A stretch of DNA of 58,990 nucleotides, taken from contig BFEA01000443.1 of NCBI GenBank assembly GCA_003427395.1, positions 255,618 to 314,607 of the forward strand, written 5' to 3'. Source of the DNA: Chara braunii (Eukaryota > Streptophyta > Charophyceae > Charales > Characeae). The position numbers were made by a program, and so were the translations under genes. The notes beneath the pieces were generated by a model that made no database searches, was not told the DNA's origin, and worked only from the letters and a program-made list of their open reading frames with translations. Positions 10,240 through 20,999 of the stretch are shown piece by piece (position 1 is the first letter of the stretch; each line of letters opens with the position of its first letter).

Positions 10240-10960
10240 AGTAACCGGTCTAACCCCATTCTTTTAATTTTATTATTGCTTATTATTATTATTATTATTA
10301 TTTAAACCTGGCCGTGATTTAAGGTATGGTTTTTGCAGGGTTCAACGACGTTAATTATTCGTAGTGGGATTGGTGAAGCCTACCGCTGATTTTCTTCAGG
10401 AGGGTTCGCCCAACTCCTAATGAAAATAAAAATAAAAATAAATAAATAAATAAATAAAATGACTCAATAAAAGCGGCCCTAAGTCGCAGTTGCGTGCATA
10501 CTGGCCAGACCTGGACCTGGACCAAGCATCGTTCTGTTGTGCCCACATCTGTAGGAATGGGCCTGTAGTGGGATAGCCTGTCGAGAAAACTGTGTCCGCT
10601 GTAGCATTACCGGGCATGAATGTCGGTACCAACAGCCTAAGTGGCGTCAGTATGCACTTTGGCCAGACCTGGATCTAGACCAGAGGGTGCCCGTCGAGCC
10701 TATGTTTTTCTGCTACGGGCCTAGAAACCAGCGCCGCTAACGGGAGTATTGCACCTGGAGGCAGCTTACTCATCTCTCTGGTCAGTCTCTCTCAATCTCT
10801 TTTCACTAATCTTCTCTGGTGCCGAGACCCACGCCCATTAACAGTCTGAGACTGAGGCTTCGTGACAAAATGGCACCTGTAGCCAGCGAGCACTGAGCAT
10901 GACCATCCGAGGCACATAACACGGTAATTAACCATAGAGCAAAACGCCTCCCACAATGTA
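10240..10960. other. No gene; AT microsatellites and a short repeat
   Basis: An (ATT)n tract at about 10280-10303 and an AATA tract at 10424-10458 are followed by two copies, about 155 bp apart, of a GGCCAGACCTGGAYCT block. The stretch nearest 10960 resembles the 3' flank of the A gene remnant at 36640-36705. No supported coding sequence. Confidence 0.6.
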
Positions 10961-10974
10961 GGCAGCCCGTCCAC

Positions 10975-11454
10975 TTAGAAGACTCCCCGTCTGAGGTAGG
11001 GATACTTGGTGGGCTCGGTTAGTGCCTCAACGTCGATCACTGCCGGGGAGATGTACCTCTTTGCCAGACCAACCACATCCAGCCAACTCGTGCCATCAGT
11101 GAGAAGAGAAGGGACTGGAGGCCTAGGATAGTCTGTAAAAAGCATTGGCCCGAAGCTGCGGATCAACGTAGTGCCACTCTCATCGAGCTCCCTCTCTCTC
11201 TGCTCAAGGTATTCGGTGGCTGAGATCCAGACCGGATCGAAGTGCTCATGAGTCTCCTTGCCCTTCTTCAGGTAAGGCCTCAGATCGTGGATAGTGCCAT
11301 CAACAAAACTAGTATGGAGAATGAAGATTGACAGATCTCCCTGTCTGAAACCAGTGGCACTAACATATTGATAGTGAAATGCCTCTTTGCATGAGATCCG
11401 ATTGAGGTTGGCCAGCACTGACTCACTGACCGGCGCAGACTGAACTGTGCTCAT
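10975..11454 (-). CDS. A1: accessory-family A protein, 159 aa
   Basis: The preferred start is the ATG at 11454-11452, giving 159 aa, the same length as the best array member at 35324-34845. Shared positions include LN-x-(I/L)-S-x-KE near 17-24, a D-x-RxY-x-x-K strand near 57-64, and a C-terminal PPVPSLLTDGTSWLDVVGLA near 112-131 that aligns with PPLPGNSLSMNKWSAVIKLA. By eye the pattern suggests two beta strands, a long charged helix (about 72-94) and a further strand. No signal peptide, membrane segment or catalytic motif is seen. A decayed homologue, A2, lies at 37208-36706. It follows B1 on the same strand by about 300 bp, the same order as B2-A2. Function unknown. Confidence 0.65.
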   Translation of the reverse strand: MSTVQSAPVSESVLANLNRISCKEAFHYQYVSATGFRQGDLSIFILHTSFVDGTIHDLRPYLKKGKETHEHFDPVWISATEYLEQRERELDESGTTLIRSFGPMLFTDYPRPPVPSLLTDGTSWLDVVGLAKRYISPAVIDVEALTEPTKYPYLRRGVF

Positions 11455-11519
11455 AAGTACCCTTGCCAGTACAGGCTGATCAGATGGTCCCGGAGAACTG
11501 ACTACCAAGCTGACCGCAG

Positions 11520-11710
11520 GGAACCGATTGCAGGAAAACTGATTGCTAGAAACTGATCGCTAGTAACTGATTGCTGATAATAGACTGCTGATTAATTGAA
11601 TGTTGATGACTGATTGCTGATTAAACAATCATTGATGACTAATTGTTGAGTAAATGATCGTTGATGACTGATTGCTGAGTAAATGATCGCTGATGACTGA
11701 TTGTTGAGTG
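11520..11710. repeat. GATTGCTGA-type minisatellite
   Basis: Degenerate units of about 26 bp, built on TGATGACTGATTGCTGAGTAA, lie between B1 and A1. They may occupy the spacer transcribed between the two genes. Confidence 0.75.
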
Positions 11711-11749
11711 TCCAGGTAGGTGGGGATTTCTTGTTCAGAGACAGAACGC

Positions 11750-12004
11750 TCATTGGTGGCTGCTAACAATCCTCCTTGCTTCCTCAATACTGCCCACTGA
11801 AGTTATGGTGGCACATAGCCTGCCATTCTTATCATGCAGGTAGTATGTGTATTCGATTTTTGTATGATCCTTCACGAGAACCAGCGCGCGTTCCATCATC
11901 ATAGCAGTCTGTTGATTGTACTCCTCAACTGCACTCTTCCTCAAGGTCTCCGCAGTGCTCTGATACAGCGAGCAGGAGACTTTAACCGTGTTGTTGTGGT
12001 CCAT
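11750..12004 (-). CDS. B1: accessory-family B protein, 84 aa
   Basis: An ATG at 12004-12002 opens an intact 84-codon frame. The core ALVLVKDHTKIEYTYYLH (residues about 39-56) aligns with ALGLVRDQKFIEYTFYLH in B2 and ALKSAREKKYIEYVVYF in B3. A strand-helix-strand layout is suggested: VKVSCSLY, then a helix to about 43, then IEYTYYLH. No known domain is recognised. It lies upstream of A1 on the same strand. Confidence 0.65.
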   Translation of the reverse strand: MDHNNTVKVSCSLYQSTAETLRKSAVEEYNQQTAMMMERALVLVKDHTKIEYTYYLHDKNGRLCATITSVGSIEEARRIVSSHQ

Positions 12005-12009
12005 ATTCT

Positions 12010-13240
12010 CACTAATCTCTCGCTACATCAGTTCACCCAACTTAAGGTGGGTGACTCTTGGATGATCCAGACATGAAAAGGCCTTTGGATAGATTGTTGT
12101 TTGAACAGTTGTCTCAGATTGCCATTTCTTGTTGCAGTTCCTGGTTGCTGTCGACGGATTGCCGCTTTAAAAAGTTGATCTGAAGACTGAATGATTGCAG
12201 GATTACTTGCAGAGTCATTGATCTAGGTACCCATTTAGATGCTGAATCGAACTGAATATTGACTTAGGTGCTAATCTGGTAGCTGATTTGCCCGCTGGCC
12301 TGGTTGCTGATTCTGGCTGTGGTTTCTGACTACCTCTCCTGGATGCTATCCAGAGAACTGAATTTTACTGATTGGAATATTTAACTTGAGAAGCCGAATG
12401 TTTGTCGCTGCTCAAAATTGGTTGTAGTTTACTAATGAATGTATGCTGATGTTGATAAAATTTGAATATCAGTGATTAACCACTGACCTGTGAAACTGAA
12501 TGTTGCCGAGTTTATAGGTTTGGGAAAAAACGATGCTGCTAAGTTTTCTGACTGAGAGAGAATCCTGCCGAATTTACTAACTGAATTATAGTTGGAAGTC
12601 GTCTGTTATAAGTCGGGTCAACAAGGGAAACGTTATGTAGGCAACAACCGCTGCAGGGCTAACCCCCGAGTCTGTCCGGGTGCTGACTGAGTACCAAATA
12701 AAAGTCGACTAAACTGTTGTCACTGATTGGTCGCTGATAGAAAATTTGATGTTGCTGATCGATTGCAGACCAGGAAACAAGGTTGGCTGCCAATTAATTG
12801 CTGCTTAACTCGAGAAAGTTGGATACTGTAGAGATTGTTGACTGAGAACTGAACTTTGTTGAGATTACAAACTGCACTGAACTCACTGAGCCTCTATTGA
12901 GCCCGCTGAGTCTGCTCTGAGTTTACTGAGTCTGCTTTGAATTCACTGAATTCTGAATTCACTGAGTCTGTTTTCCCAGTTGTACGAATCTGCTTTTCAA
13001 TTGTCTGACTCAGTTCTCCGACTGTCTGAATCGGATCCTCCGATTGTCTAAATCTGTTCCTCCAAGTATCATCTAAATATGTACTAAATACCGTCCGATA
13101 CGCTGGATATTGTCCGACACACTGGTTGTTACTTGATACACTGAATTACTAGTCCCCGTATCATTGTGCAGCTAAAGAGGCTGCAGACTGTTGCTATTTA
13201 AATACTGTTAGAGTTCTAAAAGTGCTAATTCTGACACTGC
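12010..13240. other. No gene; degenerate CTGA-rich repeats
   Basis: Low-complexity sequence rich in CTGATTGCTGA and TGAGTCTG words. A clearer tandem of CTGAGTCTGCT-like units lies at 12880-12970 and resembles the minisatellite at 21000-21540. I see no supported ORF. Confidence 0.6.
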
Positions 13241-13245
13241 TGAGT

Positions 13246-13491
13246 TCAAGCGAGTTTTGCTTTGGCTTGTTCCACGCTTTCTAGCGAGGAAATAGTACCA
13301 TGCAGTCTCTCGTCACGTCCGTAAAAATATACTACATATTCGATGTATTTTTTCTCCCGTGCAGATTTGAGTGCAAACTCCCTCTGTATTGATCTGTATA
13401 TCTCCATTTCTTTACGGACATCTTCCTTCTATCCCTCTCCTTTATCCCTGTACAGTCTACCTTTCACCACTAGGACATTTTTTTCCCTCAT
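13246..13491 (-). pseudogene. B3: accessory-family B gene with a nonsense codon
   Basis: From the ATG at 13491-13489 to the TGA at 13246-13248 the frame spans 82 codons, the family B size, with one TAG at 13431-13429. The second half reads EKKYIEYVVYFYGRDERLHG, aligned with B1 and B2, and ends with a SLESVEQAKAKL helix matching SVGSIEEARRIV of B1. Third B-family locus on this strand outside the gypsy array. Single-nonsense decay suggests fairly recent loss. Confidence 0.6.
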
Positions 13492-13499
13492 CACTCTCC

Positions 13500-16400
13500 T
13501 TCAAAGCCGCAAATGATGAGCACTATGAATAACCCTCAGTTGGTCTGCAGAGATTTGCTATTACGTTAGATTTTTGCTTTTGTCGTCAGGGCTCAAAAAA
13601 GGTTTGAGAGTGCCCTCTCTGAGTACTAACTGAGATTACGTGGGCAATTACTTACAAAGTTTGCAGCAGCTAGTGATCAGTTTCTCATCAAGCAGAATAG
13701 CCGAGTTAGTCTTATCAGTCAGTCTGCCTGGTAGGAGAGCGACAGACAATGTTTTCGTGGTAATCAAATTCCTGTCTCTCGATCCCGGACACTGAAAACA
13801 AGTAATAGCTCAAGAAGCTTCGACGAGTTCAGCCAGGACTCATAACGAGTCACCTCCGGTAAAACCCAACCGACAATTCCTTGTTCAAGGAGGTGTCTTT
13901 TATGCCTTGTCGATGACACGAAGGAGTGAAGTGAGATCAAATGCAAACCCCGCTCGGCGCCCCTTAATAGCTCTCCGCAATCCCCATAAAACAGGGTGTC
14001 ACGACAGTCCGGTGCCACTACCTGCAGTCAGTTTCACCTGAGTCCCTGGGGTTTTCGCTGAGCCTCTTCCTACTAGTTACGAGACTCAGGCTCTATAGAC
14101 TCCATGGCAGTTTTCACGTTCAAGAAAGCAGGAACCGTCAATGAAATTCTTACTCCTACATATAACCATATGTCGATAGGGTGCTTCGTCTATCAGGTCC
14201 TCACTTATGAGTAAAGCATATAATAGTGGCTGGCTTGAAGGTAATTACCATCCCAGTTGAGGGTACGAAGTTCAGGAGTTCAAGTCTCCCGGGAGGGAAC
14301 AGAGGGAAAATATGCAGTGCTCATTGTATACGGTCTGTCAATCCTCTCGCTGACCGTTAAATTTTCATGTGTACACAGGTGCTAAAAGGATGTCATGCTA
14401 ATCCCCGTCAATGAGGAACTTAATTAGTAAGTATACTATGTTTCTCAGTATAGACTTCTTTTTACCCATCCCAAAGGGGAGAAGGTACAGTGGCCTGGTC
14501 ATATGGCTTTTCTCAGTTTCTGGGGGAATTTGCATGCAACCCCCGTTTGCTTCATACCTCACCTCCCTTCTCCGCCTGGATTCGCCAATGGTGTTCTAGC
14601 CGATCATCAATGTAGGTGGTTCCCTCTGATGTCAAGCGAGCCGATAGTCGGAGTTAGACCAAGGCCTTTCCCGTTCAATTAGCTTGGCAAACTTATTCTG
14701 TCTTTTACTTAATTTGACGAAAAGGAAAGTACCATTCCCAACCTCATTCAATAATCAAGCTGCTCAGGCAGGGCATCAAAGAAAAATTGCCACCTCCCTT
14801 TCGACATACAGGCTGGCTAGGTGAGTCCCAAGGAAAATAATCAATCAAATGCACGTCTCTAGTCAACAGTCTCGCATGGCATTTAGTCAACTTATACAGG
14901 CATTCGCAGGCTTACACAGTCAAGCACTCAATTTACCGCAAGATACAACCGAGCTTTTACCACTAGACGACCATTCAACCATGTGGGTGCATGCTAGCCA
15001 ATGTACTCGCCTCCTTGTGCGGTCAGGCAAAACAACCTCACAGTTCACACAGAGCAATCACACGTTGTCGTCACGCGAAGTGAACGCACAGTGCTATCGT
15101 GCAACACAATCATGCGGCACCGTTGCATGATACTGTCATATGACACTGTCGCACAATGCAGCTGTACTACACTACCGCACAAAACAGTCATACGGTGTAG
15201 CTGCTCAGTGTAGTCGCATGGTGCAATCTCATGGTACGGTTGCATAGTGCAGTTTGTACTATGTTTACCACGCAGAACAATTGCACGATGCGGACACTCA
15301 ATGCGGTCACACAGAAACAAGACATACTAACACAAAAGCTTCACATCTTTTTTATCTTGTCGTGTGATCAGACAGGCCATACAAAGCAGGGAAACGCTTC
15401 CAATAGACAAGAGTTAATCATCAAAATTATCCAACCGCTTCAACCTTACTAAACTCACTCAGAATAATAGCCTGTACGTTAGATTCTCTTCATAACCTGC
15501 GTGTCTCCAATAATCGTTATGGTTTGGGGTTTTCCCCTTTGTTCCCCTAATCATGCAGTCCGCTAGCTCTACCGTAGGCTCAACCCTTACCAAGCTAAAA
15601 CAGCCAGTTAACGACAACCAATCAGACCGATTAACTAAACAAAAGAGCAAAAAAAAAGAATGAAATTATCAATGCAGTGGTCACCATCTTATCTAAGAAT
15701 TCTCGGACTGAGTAGCCACAAAGAGAGGCATCTTGCGGCCTCTGACAACAGTACCCGTCACAAGTTGAGAGTCGCTCAAAGCTAGTGAAAAGGTAATGAG
15801 TAGAGTTGCCTTCAAGGAAAAAGAAGTCTCTCTGCAAAAAGTTTTTGGCCGGGCTGATCACTCAAGCGCCGATGAGTAATGAGAAGCAAAGGGGGGGGGT
15901 CTGTCTCCGCAGCATCCAGAACGAACTATTTTCTTGGAAAACGCGCTGATCATCATGAACTTTCCCTGGCTTCTCTTTTGCTACCAGAAACGACGGTTCA
16001 GGTCCCCGAAGTGGCGGAGTCCTGGCTACTCCAAGCCAGGTAACTATGACTTCAACCACCAGCCCCTCTTCTGCCTTCTCACTACACACTGTTCCAGAAA
16101 CTTCCGTCTTCCGGTTACATGTATTCTTCCCCCCCGTTCCGAGACGACATCCTTGATCACAACACAGGGAATGACTTGTCAAAAGGAAAGGGACTTGCCT
16201 TGGTTCCAAAGAAACGACAATAGAGAATACTCCAGACGGAGTGTTGCCCAGCGGATCGTGCGAGTGTTGACGTCAGCTAAAAGAGTGAGAGTTGGGGTCG
16301 TTCTCCAAACGTCCATGTTGACGTCATCACCGACTCGCCCACGTGAACTGCCCCGCACATCCACGGTTTTTCTTCTTTTTTTTTTTTTCTTTTTTTTTTT

Positions 16401-16560
16401 GACCTTTTCTCGACTTCACCATACTTGTACTCTCCGGGCCATGCCACCTGTCGCGCGTGTGCCTGTGCGCAAGCGTATCCCCCTGCGCTTGTCTGCTTCC
16501 CCTTTCGTTGACCACCTTCCCCTTCGCTAGCCGCACCACGTGTCAAACGAGTATCCCCCG
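13500..16560. other. Unassigned 3-kb stretch
   Basis: No protein family is recognised on either strand. Short frames at 13764-14018 (minus) and 14849-15130 (plus) have no recognisable motifs. From about 15060 to 15310 there are degenerate GCATGGTGCARTTGCAC-like words in both orientations, a decayed minisatellite or palindromic repeat. Poly-T runs lie at 16370-16405. Confidence 0.5.
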
Positions 16561-16571
16561 CATGTGCTCTC

Positions 16572-17093
16572 TCAGGCTTGCCTTTTCCCCTTGTTCGGCT
16601 TCTTACCCACTCCACGGCCTCTGGGCGTCAGTTGTCGAGAGTTGGCCTCAGGTCCCTCTTCCACCGGTTTTGCGGCCCGGTGATGCTTCTGGATCTCCCC
16701 AGGTCTGTTCCAGGACCTGAGATCCGTCTCTTGGTCCGCCTCACTCATTTCGCTTTCCCCGCCTGAGTCTCTCTCATTGTGTTGCTCCTCCCTTGTCTCG
16801 GTCCCAGTTGATGATTCGGTCTCGTGATAGATGACCGTCACCCTCAAGCCCACGGTCACCCCATCTCGTCTGCATCTCCGCTCCACCTTGTCGCGCGCTT
16901 CAGAAATGGCAGCCTGCAGCCTCTGGTCACCTCGCATCTCCTCCTCTCTCCCCCCTTCTATGCAGACCTTCAGTCGGACTACCTCTCCCCCATCATAGTT
17001 CAGGGCCGTCGTAATCTGAGGGCCTTCACCCGACACTGGAACCCAGCGCACCGTGTGTCGCCAACAGCCAGGCCTATAGTCGTGTAGTGTCAT
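16572..17093 (-). CDS. X1: unknown 173-aa protein, divergent from P gene
   Basis: The ATG at 17093-17091 is preferred because it lies about 150 nt below a TATA box. A conserved block in residues about 35-100 includes EGGREEEMRGDQRLQAAISE and CRRDG, shared with X2 at 41760-42290 (EGGKEEEIRTDQGLQAAITE). It could be strand-helix-strand. An acidic Ser/Glu/Asp-rich linker follows, then a basic C-terminal tail (RGRGVGKKPNKGKRQA). The basic tail suggests nucleic-acid binding, so a Gag-like role is possible but unproved. It diverges from the P gene at 19215 across about 1.5 kb. Confidence 0.55.
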   Translation of the reverse strand: MTLHDYRPGCWRHTVRWVPVSGEGPQITTALNYDGGEVVRLKVCIEGGREEEMRGDQRLQAAISEARDKVERRCRRDGVTVGLRVTVIYHETESSTGTETREEQHNERDSGGESEMSEADQETDLRSWNRPGEIQKHHRAAKPVEEGPEANSRQLTPRGRGVGKKPNKGKRQA

Positions 17094-17240
17094 TGCCACT
17101 CAGGATAGCCAGCCCCGCTTGATAGATAGTACAACACTAGACCATCAACTTCCTATAGCAGACCACTCCCCACCGGAACTCGCAGTACAGACTGTATACC
17201 ACCAGGCAACTGGCCGCGAATGATATCTCAACTCCCTCTC

Positions 17241-17250
17241 CCTTTTTATA
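17241..17250 (-). promoter_or_regulatory. TATA box of X1
   Basis: TATAAAAAGG on the minus strand, about 148 nt upstream of the X1 ATG. The X2 locus has TATAAATA at the equivalent place (42447-42454), so the position is conserved across two diverged copies. Confidence 0.6.
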
Positions 17251-18732
17251 GGCCTGTCCCCTGCGTTCTGAACGAAAGACTTTGATTAGTCCTTTTCAGA
17301 CCTTACCACATCTCAAGGATTTTAAAATAATAAACTAATAATTAAATTCTTCTTTATTTTTATTTTTTTTGGGAATAATATTCAAATCCAGAAAAAAAAG
17401 AAAACCCGACGGTTGATCGCGAACTAAACTAACACTTGTCCGTCATAGACCCTAGTGATATGATTGCAGGCCTGGCACTATGGTCCCATAACGGAATGCT
17501 AAGGGTCGCATTTCCCTCTTTAAAACGCAACACAGGCTACTCCTCGTCGGGTGCCCGTGTCCGATGGCAAGGAGGGGAGTTATGACCCTCCATGAAGGGG
17601 TGATAGGTCTCCTACCGATACGGCCGCGGGTCGCCCTCCTTTTGAGGTCCTGACGCGCGATGCCAGATCGCAACCCACCCACAGACTGTATACGTGGGTT
17701 GGACCTACTTAGGCCACGGATAAATGGTTCAAAATTTGAACCGTTGGCTTCCCACGAAAGGACAGGCCAACAATCAGAATTCAAAATTAGAGAATTAATA
17801 ATAATAATAAAAATAAAATAATGATAATAACCACAGGAAAAGGAAAAGGAAGGAAAGGGCGGCGTCCCAAAATCTCTCTGTGCACCAGCCTTGCCTGAAC
17901 CGCGCCCTGAGCTCCCACACGAGTCTGAGATTCCATTTTCTTTTTTTTCCTATTTTCTTTTCTTTTTAGTTCTCAATGTATCTGCATCTTAACCTGGCCA
18001 CCGGGGTCCACGCGGTTCGGACAAGCAGGTCTGGTACACGTGATATACAAGGGATCAGTAAAACCAGGCCATAAGACCGCAGTTAAGGTCTGAAACCTGA
18101 ATCAGCGCCCCTTTCCCTACGAAGTGACAGACCGACAGGCGAAAAATCGAAAATAGGGAATTTTAGTGGTAATAACAATAATAATAACAATGATGACGAC
18201 AGTTCAAAATCGGAAAGGAAACCATAGCATCACAGCGGCCTGAGGCCACCAGATTTCCCCATACAAAAGAAAACGAGTTTAGATTTGACATTTTATTCTT
18301 CTTTTTCCGACAACGATTGCACCCAACCCATAACTTGGCAGAAGGCCACTCGGCGCGCACTAGAAAAGACTGCGCCAGTCCCTTCACCTTTGCGTCCCAG
18401 GGCGAGCCCGGCGGCTACCACGGTCACAGGCCGGTTGTGCTCTGCTGTATAGCAGGGCGTCGAGCCTGCGTGGACCAACGGAAGCCCTGTGGCGCACCCC
18501 TTTTTGCCGAGGGTGAGTGTTAAACCAGGGTTGGTCCAAACCGAGGCACTACTTGGATGTCTCAGTATAGTAACAAGTTCGATAATAGTTCAGCAAGCCA
18601 CAACAACAGAGCGAGGGACTAGCATCAGGTAGGGACTTGGCGCACAGAGGAGGGCCGGGATACCGCGCCCTCCGACATAATACCAAACCCCCACCCAGCG
18701 TCCCCGCTGGGTCGGAACGAGCTAAGTTTTGA
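17251..18732. repeat. Region Y, copy 1: shared intergenic block
   Basis: Non-coding block between divergent X1 and P genes. It matches 42455-43615 and, in part, 50537-51212. Shared landmarks are ATGGTCCCATAACGG, GTGTCCGATGGCAAGGAG, GGCCGGTTGTGCTCTG and CCCTCCGACATAATACC. AT-rich triplet repeats (17795-17825, 18170-18190) interrupt it. It is a candidate bidirectional control region. Confidence 0.7.
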
Positions 18733-18740
18733 TATAAAAT
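18733..18740 (+). promoter_or_regulatory. TATA box of P gene copy 2
   Basis: TATAAAAT followed by AGTGC. The same TATAAAATAGTGC lies at 51213-51225 ahead of P copy 4. Just upstream is the CCCAGCGTCCCCGCTGGG inverted repeat at about 18693-18710. Confidence 0.65.
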
Positions 18741-19214
18741 AGTGCATCCTAATACGTTCTTGCTTATTTCCATTGTGGCTTGAGGCGGTTTCCGCACTAC
18801 CGTTTTTGCACTAGCCGATTCTTCACCTTTCTCATAGCGCTCGTACTTCTCTGAGCACACCTTCCTTCTTCTCACTCACCTTCCTTCTCCGCGTCCGCCT
18901 CCCTCCTAAGTGTTCGCCCTCACTCTCCGCGCTAGCTCTCCCTTTGCGCTGGGCTTGTTTCCTTACGCTAGCCATCTCTCTTTGCGCTAGGTTTCTTTCT
19001 CTCTGTGCCAGGCTTCTTCTCCCTGTACTTGCTTTTCTTTTAGCGCTCATTTTCTTTCTCCCGTAGCATGCCGCAATCTCCCGTAGTCGGCGCGATCGTT
19101 TTCCTTTACTTCTTTTGATAATCTTCCACTCCCACTTTCAGGATTCATCTCATCATCGCAAATTTCACTCACACAACTTTCTTAGTCCTAGCCCTTAGAC
19201 ACCTCACGTGCATT

Positions 19215-19685
19215 AAGCCTGAGGCACGTCGCGGACAGGGTAGGGGAAGAGGAGGAAGGACAGTGAAGGCTAAGGAGGAACCGCCAGTCAGGGCACGACG
19301 CACTTATAGTTTAGAGGAGGAGAAGGAGGAAGAACCAAGAGGCTACTCGCACCTGAGGCCCTATCCGCGTTATCCATCATCAGGGTGGTACGAGAAAACT
19401 CCATCCCCAGACAGGATGGAATACCTCCGAAAAAAGTTTGATGCGCGCTACAACACACCTAGTGCTTCTTCTCCCCCTTATATCCCTAGGCCTCCTTCCA
19501 CCCCTGCCGTGAGCAAGGTCATAGTACCATCTTCGTCGTCCTCTGTTTCATGCGTTGTCTCGCCACTTCATCACCCTAACCACAACATCCTCTTTAGCAT
19601 TTTCTTCCTTATCTTTATTTTCCAGCTTGAGCTCATGGCCATTTTCTATGTTTTGTATAAGCATGACTTCTTCTCAGTCTTTTGA
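19215..19685 (+). pseudogene. P gene, copy 2: start codon lost
   Basis: The codon aligned with the P start reads AAG at 19215-19217 instead of ATG, but the frame stays open for 157 codons to the TGA at 19683-19685. It keeps the Arg/Gly-rich N-terminus, Glu run, GWYEKTPSPDRMEYLRKKF core, Pro/Ser linker and hydrophobic end, and extends about 7 residues beyond copy 1 (KHDFFSVF). An internal GTG or a changed splice could still allow expression. The open frame despite the lost start suggests either recent mutation or use of another start. Confidence 0.6.
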
Positions 19686-19856
19686 GTCCGATTTCGACTC
19701 ATAGTATTTTCAGTTCAGTCCACTTCATAGCATCCCAGGTCAGAGAGTTTGGCTTCCTTAAGGCCAGGGATGCAGGTTCCTCGTGAACCAGGCCGCTTGT
19801 CGGCCACCAAACAAAAATTTTAAGAAGGATGTTATCTGCTTGTTTGACTTGTTCAA

Positions 19857-20290
19857 GTGTCGGTTTTCACATGGAGGCCTATTGAGAGTATTGTTAAGAC
19901 ATGGTCAAGTAAAAAAATCGACAGAAGTTATTCTATTTCAGAACTCCTTCAGATCTGGATCAGACAAATAACAGAAGTTGATCAGGTAGTGATGGATGCA
20001 GCAGAGAGAATGACATCCAGCAGACTATCGGATCAAGAAAGATAAAACAAGAAAAGATATAAAAAAAAAAAGAAATTGAAGATTGGAGATGTTGTTCTTC
20101 TGTTTGACGGTTCTCTTGAGACACAATGGACTAAAAGATTGGAGCCTAGATGGCTTGGTCCTTACAGAATCACATGAGAGGCAGAAGGCAAGGTTTATGA
20201 GATCTCATAAATGGACGGATCCAGAGTTCACGACATGGTGTCATGGTCAAGACTTCGTAAGTTCATCTTCAGAGACCCAGACTTGATCCC
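19857..20290 (+). pseudogene. Ty3/gypsy integrase C-terminus remnant
   Basis: This matches the reverse complement of 53565-53990. Readable pieces are a basic pre-module segment (SRLSDQER), LKIGDVVLLF, then LETQWTKRLEPRWLG and, after frameshifts, RKFIFRDPDLIPTVTP. It is a GPY/F-type integrase tail. It points the opposite way to the integrases beside P copies 3 and 4, so the P copy 2 to integrase join at about 19830 is a rearrangement or an assembly join. Confidence 0.65.
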
Positions 20291-20398
20291 TACAGTGACT
20301 CCGACGAGAAGGAAGAGAAGTCAATTATCCAAGTAAGAGAACGGTCATAGAGGACTGAGAAAGAGTACAGTAAGATACTGAGACGATGAGGCTCAGTT

Positions 20399-20830
20399 AT
20401 CGCACTTTTTCCAACCGAGCGACTTCGGACGACCGGAAAGCCAACAGGCTGTCACATAGGATTTTGGATGTGATTGCAATAAATAAAATAAATTAAATAA
20501 AGCAAATCCCTTCCTGTTGTGTGCGCTCGGCTTCGAGCGAAACCTTTCAATTGCGGTCTTCGCCTGACCCCGGTCTTAGAAATTTTTAATTGTGATTCGG
20601 AACAACAATGATAATGCAGATAATAAAAATTAAATTAAATATGCCATGTGTGTATCAAGATATCAATTTAGGGGATTGAGAACTGTGACATGATCAGTAA
20701 GGAAATACAATCATCAAGTAATGCCAGAAGAGATAATCAAGACTGACTGACTCAAGGCAAAGACAAGATGAATGAGGAAAAAGTGAGAGCTCGTATCATC
20801 TCAAGAGTATAATGAAAAGGACATGGTCAG
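20399..20830 (-). repeat. LTR 3' end, minus orientation
   Basis: Reading minus, the end is GGAAAAAGTGCGATA, equivalent to GTGCGACA of the other copies. Homology with 36073-36530 and the reverse complement of 24760-25198 continues for about 430 bp. No primer site follows; instead the plus-strand integrase remnant abuts at 20398. It is therefore a 3' LTR, a solo LTR or a rearranged end. Confidence 0.65.
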
Positions 20831-20999
20831 TGCTCAGTGTCTGTGCCCTCACTCTCCCCTCTCACTTTCAACCTCAATCTCGATCTCTTAGAGCATCTGA
20901 CACCACGTCCAAGTACATCTTGAGAAGATCTGTTGCGGTATGTATCCGGTGACTGTACTCAAGTCTTGAGTATGGTCTTTTCCATATGTCTGTCGTGCC

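Larger units (their letters stand above)
6421..10240 (+). mobile_element. Internally deleted Ty3/gypsy copy
   Basis: In order on the plus strand: the 3' end of an LTR (6421-6596), a primer binding site (6601-6618), a leader matching the reverse complement of 36050-35820, a fragment of the first accessory ORF, then an abrupt jump near 7046 into the integrase C-terminus, the 3' tail (to 9340), and the antisense P gene with its promoter (9871-10240). This places the accessory ORF, integrase tail and P gene in one element. Everything from accessory ORF 1 to mid-integrase is missing. Confidence 0.75.

Noticed and set aside
15934-16530. 198-aa plus-strand ORF
   Set aside because: Crosses a poly-T run and overlaps minus-strand frames; no recognisable motif and no conserved copy near X2.
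18832-19050. Minus-strand LAQRE-repeat protein
   Set aside because: Lies antisense in the P leader, arises from short CT-rich repeats, and has no counterpart at other P loci.
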